A program made the translations under genes and the position numbers. The notes beneath the pieces are model-generated. The model saw only the letters and a program-made list of their open reading frames with translations. It was not told the DNA's origin and searched no databases. From CAYVKY01 sp964452115 (GTDB taxonomy: Bacteria > Bacteroidota > Ignavibacteria > Tepidaquicellales > Tepidaquicellaceae), in contig CAYVKY010000038.1 of the NCBI GenBank assembly GCA_964452115.1, forward strand, positions 1 to 16,399: DNA of 16,399 nucleotides, read 5' to 3'. How positions within the stretch are numbered: position 1 is the stretch's first letter; each line of letters opens with the position of its first letter. Shown piece after piece: positions 1 through 6,569 of the stretch.

Positions 1-7
1 AATGTTT

Positions 8-27
8 TGTCCTAAAATAGGTTGACA
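8..27. mobile_element. Possible insertion-sequence terminal repeat (fragment)
   Basis: The sequence TGTCCTAAAATAGGTTGACA begins with TG and ends with CA. It resembles the type of terminal inverted repeat I associate with IS3/IS481-like elements. No transposase is visible in the window, so the element would have to lie to the left, or this is a relic. The match is from memory of the motif style, not from a search, so confidence is low. Confidence 0.25.
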
Positions 28-136
28 AAAAAAAAGTAAAAAAATCTAAGAAAGGACAAAATTAACACATCTGTCTAAAATAAAGTAATAATTGGTTGTA
101 ATTTTTCCTTCATCACGTTGTTGTAATATTTTTCCT

Positions 137-164
137 CACCGAGTAGCGGTGAAATGTTTGTAGC
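137..164. repeat. Small hairpin plus ATGTTTGTAG motif
   Basis: A perfect 5-bp stem, CACCG (137-141) and CGGTG (147-151), encloses the loop AGTAG and is followed directly by AAATGTTTGTAGCA. A short GC hairpin attached to an ATGTTTGTAG tail looks like a dispersed repeat type that I recall from Bacteroidota/Chlorobiota intergenic regions. Only one copy is seen in this window, so its repeat nature is inference. Confidence 0.4.
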
Positions 165-190
165 ACGTCAATGTATATTAACATTATACT

Positions 191-217
191 TTTTGTGTTT
201 TTTGTGTCTTTTGTGTC
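191..217. repeat. Three tandem copies of a 9-bp unit (TTTTGTGTC)
   Basis: The unit TTTTGTGTT (191-199), TTTTGTGTC (200-208) and TTTTGTGTC (209-217) repeats three times with one mismatch. It lies in the non-coding region downstream of thpR. It has no visible coding or terminator function and is the kind of short tandem array that slips during replication. Confidence 0.75.
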
Positions 218-278
218 TAAAATTAAGAATTGACGGAAAGAGCATTGCCACTGAAGACACTTAGTGTATCGTTATTTC

Positions 279-830
279 TTATCTTATCGGGAAACTTCTT
301 ATCACTTCATATTCCGAGCCGCTTGGCTTAAGAGTGCTTTTCATAAATTCAAATGATTTTACCTCACATTGGAAATCACCGCGGATGGTTTTTAAATGTT
401 CCGCATTATTAACTTTTCCGAATTCTTTTACTCTGCCAAGCGTTATGTGTGAGTGAAATTTTTTATCGGGAGAAAATCCCGTATCAATTAAACTGTCGCT
501 GACTTCCTGAGCAAGATGCGCAAGCCTGCCGTCAACATCCCTCAGTCCGAGGAAAAGTACTTTTGCCCTGAACATATTCGGAAAAGCATCAACGTTTTCA
601 GCGGCAATAAATATTTTGTCAAAACCTGTTGATATTTTTTCAAGTGCCGATATTATTTCCGCTGCTTTATTCTCGTCCGTCTCTCCTAAAAACTGAAGCG
701 TAATATGAAAATTATTTTTTTCCTCCCACTTAACTCTTTTCAGAGGAAAAACGCTTTTCAGACGATTTCTGACTTCTAGAATTTTTTCTTTTATTCCGTT
801 GTCAAAATTTACTGCAATAAATGTCCTCAT
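279..830 (-). CDS. thpR: RNA 2',3'-cyclic phosphodiesterase (2H/LigT family)
   Basis: The 183-residue protein matches the size and pattern of ThpR/LigT enzymes of the 2H phosphoesterase superfamily. Members hydrolyse 2',3'-cyclic phosphate RNA ends and can show RNA-ligase activity in vitro. The two signature tetrads are intact: H42-I-T-L and H128-I-T-L. The N-terminal MRTFIAVNF opening is typical of the family. There is no signal peptide or membrane helix, so it is cytoplasmic. The ATG start lies 3 bp after the sdhB stop, so it is probably co-transcribed and translationally coupled as the last gene of the five-gene minus-strand operon. Nothing links it functionally to succinate dehydrogenase. 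No clear terminator follows it. Confidence 0.9.
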   Translation of the reverse strand: MRTFIAVNFDNGIKEKILEVRNRLKSVFPLKRVKWEEKNNFHITLQFLGETDENKAAEIISALEKISTGFDKIFIAAENVDAFPNMFRAKVLFLGLRDVDGRLAHLAQEVSDSLIDTGFSPDKKFHSHITLGRVKEFGKVNNAEHLKTIRGDFQCEVKSFEFMKSTLKPSGSEYEVIRSFPIR

Positions 831-833
831 AGG

Positions 834-1400
834 TTACAATTCTCTTGCTGAAATTTTCTTCTTCAGCTGCGATATGTGCCACGTGATATTGATTTCCTTC
901 GGACACGCTTCTACGCAGTTGAAAATTGTATGGCATCTCCATAATCCGTCCGGAGTGTCAATTATATCGAGACGCTCGTTTGTGGCTTCATCTCTCGTAT
1001 CAAATACGAATCTGTATGACTTGAGAAATGCTGCGGGTCCGATGTAATCCTCATTTGACCAGGCAGACGGACAGCTCGTTGTGCAGCATCCGCACAGTAT
1101 GCACTTTGCCGATTCAAAAAGCATTTCCGCATCTTCATTGGACTGCAGGCGCTCGCTGTCAGGCGGNNNNNNNNNNNNNNNNNNNNNNNNNNNNNNNNNN
1201 NNNNNNNNNNNNNNNNNNNNNNNNNNNNNNNNNNNNNNNNNNNNNNNNNNNNNNNNNNNNNNNNNNTACTTCCATTTGATTTCGTGCAGAATGTCAAGCA
1301 GCCTCCAGTCTTCTTCAACTCCGGGGACAATATATTCCTGCCAGTGCGGCTGTGCATCCTTTACGGGGTCGTATCTTAAAATTTTAACTTTTAAATTCAT
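834..1400 (-). CDS. sdhB: Succinate dehydrogenase/fumarate reductase iron-sulfur subunit (interrupted by assembly gap)
   Basis: This is the iron-sulfur subunit that passes electrons from SdhA towards quinone. The C-terminal half shows the 4Fe-4S motif CILCGCCTTSCP (CxxCxxCxxxCP) and the second cluster motif CHTIFNCVEACP. The N-terminus (MNLKVKILRYDPVKDAQPHW) resembles actinobacterial-type SdhB. A run of 100 N (1167-1266) removes the middle, including the expected 2Fe-2S ferredoxin Cys motif. The gene spans only 189 codons with the gap counted, against about 230-250 in the family, so the real missing piece is longer than 100 bases, probably 250-270. Both sides read in one frame, so no frameshift is implied. 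It starts 20 bp after sdhA and stops 3 bp before thpR. Confidence 0.92.
   Translation of the reverse strand: MNLKVKILRYDPVKDAQPHWQEYIVPGVEEDWRLLDILHEIKWKXXXXXXXXXXXXXXXXXXXXXXXXXXXXXXXXXXPPDSERLQSNEDAEMLFESAKCILCGCCTTSCPSAWSNEDYIGPAAFLKSYRFVFDTRDEATNERLDIIDTPDGLWRCHTIFNCVEACPKEINITWHISQLKKKISAREL
1167..1266. other. Assembly gap (100 N) inside sdhB
   Basis: There are exactly 100 consecutive unknown bases, the conventional placeholder for a gap of unknown size. The flanking sequence is sdhB on both sides, so the scaffold join is supported by gene content. Comparison with family length indicates that about 85-90 codons are missing instead of 33. Confidence 0.97.
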
Positions 1401-1420
1401 TTTAAATATTTTTAAATTTT

Positions 1421-3181
1421 TTAATACTTTCTTTCCATTGGTTTGTATTTGCCGATAACAACAGGCTTGTACGTTAATTCAGGCTCGCCTTCACCTTTCG
1501 CTGTTATGAATGTGTGTTTCAGCCATTGCTCGTCGTCTCTGTTCGGATAGTCCTCGCGCGTGTGTGCACCGCGGCTCTCGGTTCTGTTCAGTGCACTGAC
1601 TACCGTTGTTTCCGCGCTCAGTATCAGATTTTCAAGTTCAACCGCTTCCATTAAATCAGTATTGAATACATGTGTTTTATCTTCTATGGAAATATTTTTA
1701 TATCGCTCGCGGATTTCCCTGACTTTGCTGAGGCATCTTTTCAGTCCTTCCTCATTTCTGAAAATGCCGCAGTCATCCATCATCGCCTGCTGAAGTTCGG
1801 AGCGGAGTTCATATACTTTTTCTTTGCCTGATGCATTCAGAACCCAGTCCATCTGCTGCTTTGTTAATTCACCGGCACTCGCAGGAATATTTTCAAAGTC
1901 CGCTGTTTTCAGGAAACCGGTTATTGCCTTTCCGCCTCTTCTTCCGAAAATAATTATATCAAGAAGTGAATTTGTTCCGAGCCTGTTTGCTCCGTGAACG
2001 GACACGCAGGCGCATTCACCCGCTGCATACAGCCCGGGCACTATTTCGCCTTTTTCATTCAGCAGCACTTCGCCGTCGGCATTTGTGGGAATGCCGCCCA
2101 TTGCATAGTGCGCAGTCGGCTGAATCGGAATCGGCTCTTTTGTCGGTTCAACTCCGAGATACGTCCTTGCAAAGCCCGTTATTTCAGGCAGCTTTTCATC
2201 AATTACTTTTTTGCCCAGATGCGACACATCAAGATAAACATATTCAGTTCCGTCGCTTCCTTTGATGCCGCGTCCTTCACGGATTTCGGTTATGATTGCT
2301 CTGGATACCATATCGCGCGGCGCCAAATCCATCACGCTCGGTGCATATCTTGCCATAAAGCGCTCGCCGTCTTTATTCTTAAGAATGCCGCCTTCACCTC
2401 TGGCAGCTTCGCTGACGAGAATTCCGAGCCGCCACAAACCTGTAGGGTGGAACTGGAAAAATTCCATATCTTCAAGCGGAAGTCCTGCTTTGTAAACCAG
2501 AGTCGTACCGTCTCCCGTGCCGACGTGTGCGTTTGAAGTGATGCGGAAAGCCCTGCCATAACCGCCTGTAGCAAACATCACGGACTTGCCGTGAAAGATT
2601 GCAATCTCTCCGTCGGCGATATTGAATGCCACAACTCCGATGCAGATACCCTTGTCAATTATAAGTTCGGTTACAAAATATTCTGAGAAAAAGTTTACCT
2701 GATTCTTAATGCAGTTTTCATAAAGCGTCTGAAGCATAACGTGTCCCGTTCTGTCAGCCGAGTAACAGGCGCGCATCACAGGCACGCGCTTGCCGAACGG
2801 GTCAGCCGGATTTTCGGGTTTCGTGTGACCGCCGAATTTCCTCTGCGCAATTTTTCCCGCTTCGTTTCTTGAAAAAGGCATACCCATATGTTCAAGTTCT
2901 ATGATTGCCCTGATTGCATCCTGACACATTATGTCGATAGCATCCTGGTCTCCGAGGTAGTCGCTGCCTTTTACGGTGTCGAATGAATGGTTTTCCCAGG
3001 AATCTTCTTCCATATTGCCGAGCGCAGCACACACACCGCCCTGAGCCGTGCCCGTGTGCGAGCGCGGAGGAAACACTTTTGAAAGTACGGCACAGGAATA
3101 TTCTTTAGGTATTTCCACTGCCGCTCTCAGTCCGGCTCCGCCGGCACCGATGATAATTACATCATAATTTTTTATAACCAT
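1421..3181 (-). CDS. sdhA: Succinate dehydrogenase/fumarate reductase flavoprotein subunit
   Basis: The 586-residue protein is the FAD-containing catalytic subunit interconverting succinate and fumarate. The Rossmann FAD motif is GAGGAG (residues 12-17). RSHTGTAQGG follows, with H42 as the expected covalent FAD attachment site. Further family motifs are FFQFHPTG, EAARGEGG, AHYAMGGI and GANRLGTNSLLD, which supply the active-site His and Arg residues. Length is normal and no frameshift is visible. The ATG start has no clear Shine-Dalgarno sequence. It lies 18 bp after the protease gene and 20 bp before sdhB. A membrane anchor subunit (sdhC/sdhD) would be needed for a quinone-linked complex, but none is present in this cluster. 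Confidence 0.97.
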   Translation of the reverse strand: MVIKNYDVIIIGAGGAGLRAAVEIPKEYSCAVLSKVFPPRSHTGTAQGGVCAALGNMEEDSWENHSFDTVKGSDYLGDQDAIDIMCQDAIRAIIELEHMGMPFSRNEAGKIAQRKFGGHTKPENPADPFGKRVPVMRACYSADRTGHVMLQTLYENCIKNQVNFFSEYFVTELIIDKGICIGVVAFNIADGEIAIFHGKSVMFATGGYGRAFRITSNAHVGTGDGTTLVYKAGLPLEDMEFFQFHPTGLWRLGILVSEAARGEGGILKNKDGERFMARYAPSVMDLAPRDMVSRAIITEIREGRGIKGSDGTEYVYLDVSHLGKKVIDEKLPEITGFARTYLGVEPTKEPIPIQPTAHYAMGGIPTNADGEVLLNEKGEIVPGLYAAGECACVSVHGANRLGTNSLLDIIIFGRRGGKAITGFLKTADFENIPASAGELTKQQMDWVLNASGKEKVYELRSELQQAMMDDCGIFRNEEGLKRCLSKVREIRERYKNISIEDKTHVFNTDLMEAVELENLILSAETTVVSALNRTESRGAHTREDYPNRDDEQWLKHTFITAKGEGEPELTYKPVVIGKYKPMERKY

Positions 3182-3199
3182 ATTTGTATGTTTAATTTT

Positions 3200-4792
3200 T
3201 TAGTCATCAAGATTAATTATTGCTTTGAATAAATCTTTCTTCTTTTGTGAATCTTCCTTTTCGTACGTGTATATATTCTTCAAATCCATATAATACATCA
3301 TCGCCTCGATTTTTTTATTTTTCTGCACCGCCATCATTCCGAGTATGTAATATAAATCCACGTACTCCGAACCGTACATATATGATTCATTATTTTTATC
3401 TAAAGCAGTCAAAAGATATTTTTTTGCTTTTACGTTATCCTTTTTATTTTCGAAATAAATTTTCCCTATTTGTATATAACTTTTCACATTCGATGAATCG
3501 CGTTTTGTAATGTCGTTATATTTTTGAAGTGCCTTGTCATAGTATTTCGCTTTGAGATATATATCTGCCAGCTGATACCGTATCGAATTGTCGTTGGTAT
3601 CAAGCATCTGAATTTTTTCATAAAATATGATTGCCTGCTTGTAATCCTTTGAATTCATATATGCACTTCCGAGCGAAGCCGAAAGTGAATTTGTCAGGCT
3701 GTCAGACTGAAATCTTTCTTTCACTTTTTTGTAAATACCCTCGGCCATTTTTACATTGTCCGTGCTGACATATAAATCCAGAAGTTCCTTATAAACCGCG
3801 AACGAATCCGGCATAATTTCCATGCATTTCAGATATGCATTTTCCGACTTTCCGAGGTTTACTTTGTTGATAGAATCGCGCATCACGGCAATCGTGTCAT
3901 AGGTTTTCATTGTGTCGCGCCATTTTGTGTAAAACCATCCGTCGAGAACTTTACTTTTATATGACTGTCCGCTGCGGAAATTCCGGTTGTAAATTTCGGC
4001 GCTGAACTTTGCAAGCGCGGAATCTCCGGAGATATTTGAATATTCCTTTGCAAGAGTGAGAGCATCCTGAACATTGTCAATGCTTACAGCGAAATTCAGA
4101 TTGCCGTAAAAGCCGTATGAATAAGTGGTAATCCCGACCGCTTCGCCGCGCCCGTTGAACAGCGGTCCGCCGCTGTTTCCCGGAGATATTGCTGCCGTTA
4201 TCTGAATAACTTTTTTGAATGTCTTTTCGAACTTTGTGTATGAATCGTAATCCATAAAACTTACTTTTTCATTCTGCCTTATCGCAGCAACAATTCCGCT
4301 CGAAATTGAAAATTCAAATCCCATCGGTGAACCGATTGCATAAATCGGCTGTCCGGCTTTTATATCATCTACATTGCCGATGCTGACGAAAGGGTAAACT
4401 GTTTCCACAGAGTCTTTGATTTTCAGCAGTGCAACATCATTATCCGCATAAGTGGCAATGACTTCCGCACCATGCATTACGCCGTCATAAGTTTTTATAA
4501 GCAGACTGTCAAAATTTTCAATGACGTGATTGTTTGTACCGACAATTCCGCTCGATGTAAGAATAAATCCGCTTCCGCTGAGCATTACGGTGTCTTCTTT
4601 CGGAACGTAATAATAACTGCTTCCTGAACCGACATACCAGATGGATACAACGCAGTTTTTATTCATTTCGAAAATTTCCTCGGCGGTTAAATCCGATGCC
4701 TGAGTCTGTCCATTATTATTTTGTGCATGCGCACTGATACATAAGGATAATAGTGCGGTGAGAATTATGAAAATTATTTTTGTGTTTGGCAA
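3200..4792 (-). CDS. Secreted trypsin-like (HtrA-type) serine protease with C-terminal TPR repeats
   Basis: The 530-residue protein has a Sec signal peptide (hydrophobic residues about 6-20, likely cleavage after AHA at 23). An S1C-type chymotrypsin fold follows, with an apparent catalytic triad of H89 (TNNHVIEN), D119 (DNDVALLKI) and S207 (SPGNSGGPLF). No PDZ domain is seen. Residues about 300-510 form helical repeats with TPR spacing (for example KQAIIFYEKIQMLD and DKALQKYNDITKRD), suggesting a protein-binding platform outside the inner membrane. The start is TTG, 6 bp after the hydratase stop. It is forced, because the next in-frame codons upstream end at that stop and the signal peptide begins at once. 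The substrate is unknown. It is co-transcribed with sdhAB. Confidence 0.88.
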   Translation of the reverse strand: MPNTKIIFIILTALLSLCISAHAQNNNGQTQASDLTAEEIFEMNKNCVVSIWYVGSGSSYYYVPKEDTVMLSGSGFILTSSGIVGTNNHVIENFDSLLIKTYDGVMHGAEVIATYADNDVALLKIKDSVETVYPFVSIGNVDDIKAGQPIYAIGSPMGFEFSISSGIVAAIRQNEKVSFMDYDSYTKFEKTFKKVIQITAAISPGNSGGPLFNGRGEAVGITTYSYGFYGNLNFAVSIDNVQDALTLAKEYSNISGDSALAKFSAEIYNRNFRSGQSYKSKVLDGWFYTKWRDTMKTYDTIAVMRDSINKVNLGKSENAYLKCMEIMPDSFAVYKELLDLYVSTDNVKMAEGIYKKVKERFQSDSLTNSLSASLGSAYMNSKDYKQAIIFYEKIQMLDTNDNSIRYQLADIYLKAKYYDKALQKYNDITKRDSSNVKSYIQIGKIYFENKKDNVKAKKYLLTALDKNNESYMYGSEYVDLYYILGMMAVQKNKKIEAMMYYMDLKNIYTYEKEDSQKKKDLFKAIINLDD

Positions 4793-4798
4793 ATTATA

Positions 4799-5596
4799 TT
4801 ATTTATTTTTCCAGTTTGGTTTTCTTTTTTCTATAAATGCATTCATGCCTTCGGTTTTATCTTCCGAAGCGAACAGCAGGTAAAAATTTTTTCTTTCAAA
4901 TTCAATTCCCTCGCCGAGAAGTGAATCTTCGGCTTTCAATACACACTGTTTTGCAAGTCTGACTGCAAGCGCGGATTTCGATGAAATATTTCCGGCAAGC
5001 GCCAGTGCTTCATCAAGATATTTATCGTCGTCCGTAATTTTTGAGATAAGTCCCGCAGAATACATTTCCTCCGCAGTAACAAGCCTTCCTGTCAGAATAA
5101 TTTCCATCGCCCTGAATTTGCCGAGTGCGCGCGTGAGACGCTGAGTGCCGCCTGCGCCGGGGATTACGCCGATGTTGACTTCTGGCTGCCCGAACTTTGC
5201 GGACTTTGCGGCAACAATCATATCGCACAGCATTGCAAGTTCGCATCCGCCGCCGAGAGCATAACCGCTGACTGCCGCTATAATTGGTTTCTTGATTTTT
5301 CTGATTAAATCCCACGTAAAAAACTGGTCGCGCTGAAGCATTTCCACCGGGCCGGCGTCAGCCATTTCCCTGATGTCAACGCCCGCCGAAAATGCACCTG
5401 CATCCCCTGTGATTATTGTGCAGCCGGTTGATGCATCCTCGTCAAAAATTTTCAGTGCATCATAAATCTCATCCATCGTTTTCAGGTTCAGGGCATTTTT
5501 CGCCTTTGGCCTGTTAATCCGAATCATTCCGACCGCAAGTCCATTTTCGTTTTCTCTCTCCGAGACTAAAATATTCTCATATTTTTTCTCGTTCAA
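4799..5596 (-). CDS. Enoyl-CoA hydratase/isomerase (crotonase) family protein
   Basis: The 265-residue cytoplasmic crotonase-fold protein probably hydrates 2-enoyl-CoA in beta-oxidation or a related acyl-CoA pathway. Both glutamates needed for true hydratases are present: E119 in GGGCELAMLCD and E139 in GQPEVNIGVIPGAGGTQRL. The oxyanion-hole regions FSAGVDI and YALGGGC are intact. This argues for hydratase over a bare isomerase, but the acyl chain preference cannot be read. The start is TTG, supported by a strong AAGGAG ribosome-binding site 6 nt upstream, the clearest one in the window. It is the first gene of the minus-strand operon leading into the TPR protease and sdhAB. Confidence 0.92.
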   Translation of the reverse strand: MNEKKYENILVSERENENGLAVGMIRINRPKAKNALNLKTMDEIYDALKIFDEDASTGCTIITGDAGAFSAGVDIREMADAGPVEMLQRDQFFTWDLIRKIKKPIIAAVSGYALGGGCELAMLCDMIVAAKSAKFGQPEVNIGVIPGAGGTQRLTRALGKFRAMEIILTGRLVTAEEMYSAGLISKITDDDKYLDEALALAGNISSKSALAVRLAKQCVLKAEDSLLGEGIEFERKNFYLLFASEDKTEGMNAFIEKRKPNWKNK

Positions 5597-5603
5597 TTAA
5601 AAC

Positions 5604-5609
5604 TCCTTT
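5604..5609 (-). promoter_or_regulatory. Shine-Dalgarno site fixing the TTG start of the hydratase
   Basis: On the minus strand, an AAAAAGGAG block ends a few bases before TTTTAA and the TTG start codon at 5594-5596. No ATG or GTG start is available at this position. This is the clearest ribosome-binding site in the window and decides the start of the hydratase. Confidence 0.6.
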
Positions 5610-5621
5610 TTCATAAATTTA

Positions 5622-5650
5622 ATTGTAATACAAATGCATATCAATATCAA
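5622..5650 (-). promoter_or_regulatory. Candidate sigma70-type promoter of the hydratase-protease-sdhAB-thpR operon
   Basis: Reading the minus strand, TTGATA (5645-5650) is separated by exactly 17 bp from TACAAT (5622-5627). Each hexamer has one mismatch to the sigma70 consensus. The -10 box lies 25 bp upstream of the TTG start and ahead of its AAGGAG site. The area is AT-rich, so chance matches are possible, but spacing and position are good. Confidence 0.45.
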
Positions 5651-5747
5651 AATGTATTGCCATAAATTTTTTAAACAACGAAGAAATGATTTAATGACGG
5701 AGATTGTTATGATGATATGAGATGATTTTCAAAAACCTTCTGAATAC

Positions 5748-5786
5748 AAAAAAATCCCTCCCGCTTTATGCAGAAGGGATTTTTTT
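5748..5786 (-). terminator. Rho-independent terminator downstream of tRNA-Pro
   Basis: A perfect 12-bp inverted repeat, AAAAAAATCCCT (5748-5759) and AGGGATTTTTTT (5775-5786), encloses a 15-nt loop. Reading the minus strand, the hairpin ends in a T-run and lies 24 bp beyond the tRNA 3' end, so it probably ends the tRNA transcript. The A/T tracts on both sides make it potentially bidirectional. It also separates the tRNA from the sdh operon promoter. Confidence 0.8.
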
Positions 5787-5809
5787 AACTTAATCATCTC
5801 ATCGAGTCG

Positions 5810-5884
5810 TCGGAACGGCTGGATTCGAACCAGCGACCTCCTGCTCCCAAAGCAGGCGCGATAACCGGACTACGCTACGCTCCG
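5810..5884 (-). tRNA. tRNA-Pro (anticodon UGG)
   Basis: On the minus strand a complete cloverleaf folds. The acceptor stem pairs CGGAGCG with CGTTCCG (one G-U), the D arm starts GCG and closes CGC, the anticodon stem is CCTGC/GCAGG around loop TTTGGGA, and the T arm is GCTGG-TTCGAAT-CCAGC. The anticodon is TGG at 5847-5849, reading proline CCN codons. The discriminator base is A. CCA is not encoded and must be added after transcription. A strong terminator follows. Confidence 0.97.
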
Positions 5885-5959
5885 TATCATATAAAATACT
5901 AAATTTTCATTTCATATTAAATACTAATTGGAGATTGAAATTGTTTTATATTTCTTAAA

Positions 5960-5967
5960 TATTTTTG
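5960..5967 (+). promoter_or_regulatory. Possible Bacteroidota-type -7 box (TAnnTTTG) before the macrodomain gene
   Basis: TATTTTTG matches the Bacteroidota -7 consensus TAnnTTTG and lies 22 bp ahead of the ATG. An ATTG at 5934-5937 could be a partial -33 box with 22-bp spacing. The surrounding DNA is very AT-rich, so this is only suggestive. Confidence 0.3.
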
Positions 5968-5989
5968 TTTATATTATAAAAAAAAGTGT

Positions 5990-6514
5990 ATGGATATACT
6001 TAATAAAATCGAAGTTATCAGAGGCGACATCACAAAAATCGCGGTTGATGCAATTGTCAATGCGGCAAATTCATCTCTGATGGGCGGGGGCGGTGTTGAC
6101 GGTGCAATTCACAGGGCAGGCGGGAAAGAAATTCTGGAAGAATGCATAAAGATTGTTGAACGGCAAGGAAGGTGCGCAGCCGGAAATGCCGTGATTACTA
6201 CGGGCGGAAATCTTCCCGCGAAATTTGTGATTCATACGGTGGGTCCCGTGTGGCATGGCGGAAAATCAGGCGAGGCGGAAAAACTCGCATTGTGCTATCG
6301 CAATTCGCTGACCATTGCGGAAGAAAATAATTGCCGCACAGTTGCATTCCCGAATATCAGTACGGGTGTTTACGGTTACCCGAAAGAAGCAGCCGCAAAA
6401 ATTGCAGTGAACACCGTGATGGAATTTCTTTCACATTCGGATAAAATCGAAAAAGTAATTTTCGTCTGCTTCGATGAAGAGAATTATAATATGACGAAGT
6501 CTTTGCTTGAATAA
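5990..6514 (+). CDS. Macrodomain protein (O-acetyl-ADP-ribose deacetylase / MacroD-like)
   Basis: The 174-residue protein is a single macrodomain of normal length. The ADP-ribose-binding and catalytic loop NAANSSLMGGGGVDGAIHRA (N24, N27, D37) and the second loop ISTGVYGYP are intact. MacroD-type enzymes remove ADP-ribose from proteins or nucleic acids or deacetylate O-acetyl-ADP-ribose; which of these applies cannot be told from sequence. There is no signal peptide. It is the only plus-strand gene in the left two thirds of the window, is probably monocistronic, and converges with the ubiquitin-like operon. It has no tail-to-tail overlap and no adjacent ADP-ribosyltransferase, so it is more likely a housekeeping stress gene than part of a toxin pair. 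Confidence 0.93.
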   Translation: MDILNKIEVIRGDITKIAVDAIVNAANSSLMGGGGVDGAIHRAGGKEILEECIKIVERQGRCAAGNAVITTGGNLPAKFVIHTVGPVWHGGKSGEAEKLALCYRNSLTIAEENNCRTVAFPNISTGVYGYPKEAAAKIAVNTVMEFLSHSDKIEKVIFVCFDEENYNMTKSLLE

Positions 6515-6545
6515 TAAATCTTATCGTATTCAAATATCAATTTGC

Positions 6546-6569
6546 GTGCCGCCGCTGGAGCAGCGGCAC
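6546..6569. repeat. GC-rich hairpin downstream of the macrodomain gene
   Basis: GTGCCGC pairs with GCGGCAC, or alternatively GCCGCTG with CAGCGGC around a GAG loop, giving two competing GC-rich stems in 24 bases. No T-run follows directly on either strand, so it is not a canonical intrinsic terminator. It may still end or protect the macrodomain transcript. It stands out against the AT-rich surroundings. Confidence 0.45.

Larger units (their letters stand above)
1..278. other. Repeat-rich non-coding region at the left edge
   Basis: No convincing gene lies here on either strand. The stretch lies downstream of thpR, which reads towards it. It holds three near copies of TGTC(C)TAAAAT (8-18, 72-81, 214-223), a 9-bp inverted repeat TTTTGTCCT/AGGACAAAA (5-13 and 53-61), a small GC hairpin followed by ATGTTTGTAG (137-164), and a 9-bp tandem repeat (191-217). 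This mixture suggests mobile-element debris or dispersed repeats rather than a regulatory leader. Each element has its own entry or finding. Confidence 0.6.
5597..5989. other. Intergenic region holding promoter, terminator and tRNA-Pro
   Basis: No protein gene is seen here. From left to right it contains the candidate promoter of the sdh operon, an outer inverted repeat arm (5717-5727), a strong hairpin terminator (5748-5786), the other arm (5792-5802), tRNA-Pro (5810-5884), and an AT-rich leader before the macrodomain gene. A 9-bp direct repeat AAATACTAA (5894-5902 and 5919-5927) is probably chance. Confidence 0.7.

Noticed and set aside
1994..2536. A 180-codon plus-strand frame opposite sdhA
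   Set aside because: It is antisense to a strongly conserved gene with complete motifs, and its translation shows no recognisable domain or start signal.
5022..5315. A 97-codon minus-strand frame inside the enoyl-CoA hydratase
   Set aside because: It is out of frame with a conserved crotonase gene and highly Arg-rich, which is typical of a frame shadow.
5894..5927. 9-bp direct repeat AAATACTAA upstream of tRNA-Pro as a regulatory or attachment site
   Set aside because: The region is extremely AT-rich, the repeat is short, and no integrase or tRNA-end duplication accompanies it.
6546..6569. GC-rich hairpin as an intrinsic terminator of the macrodomain gene
   Set aside because: No T-run follows on the plus or the minus strand, so it is listed only as a hairpin.
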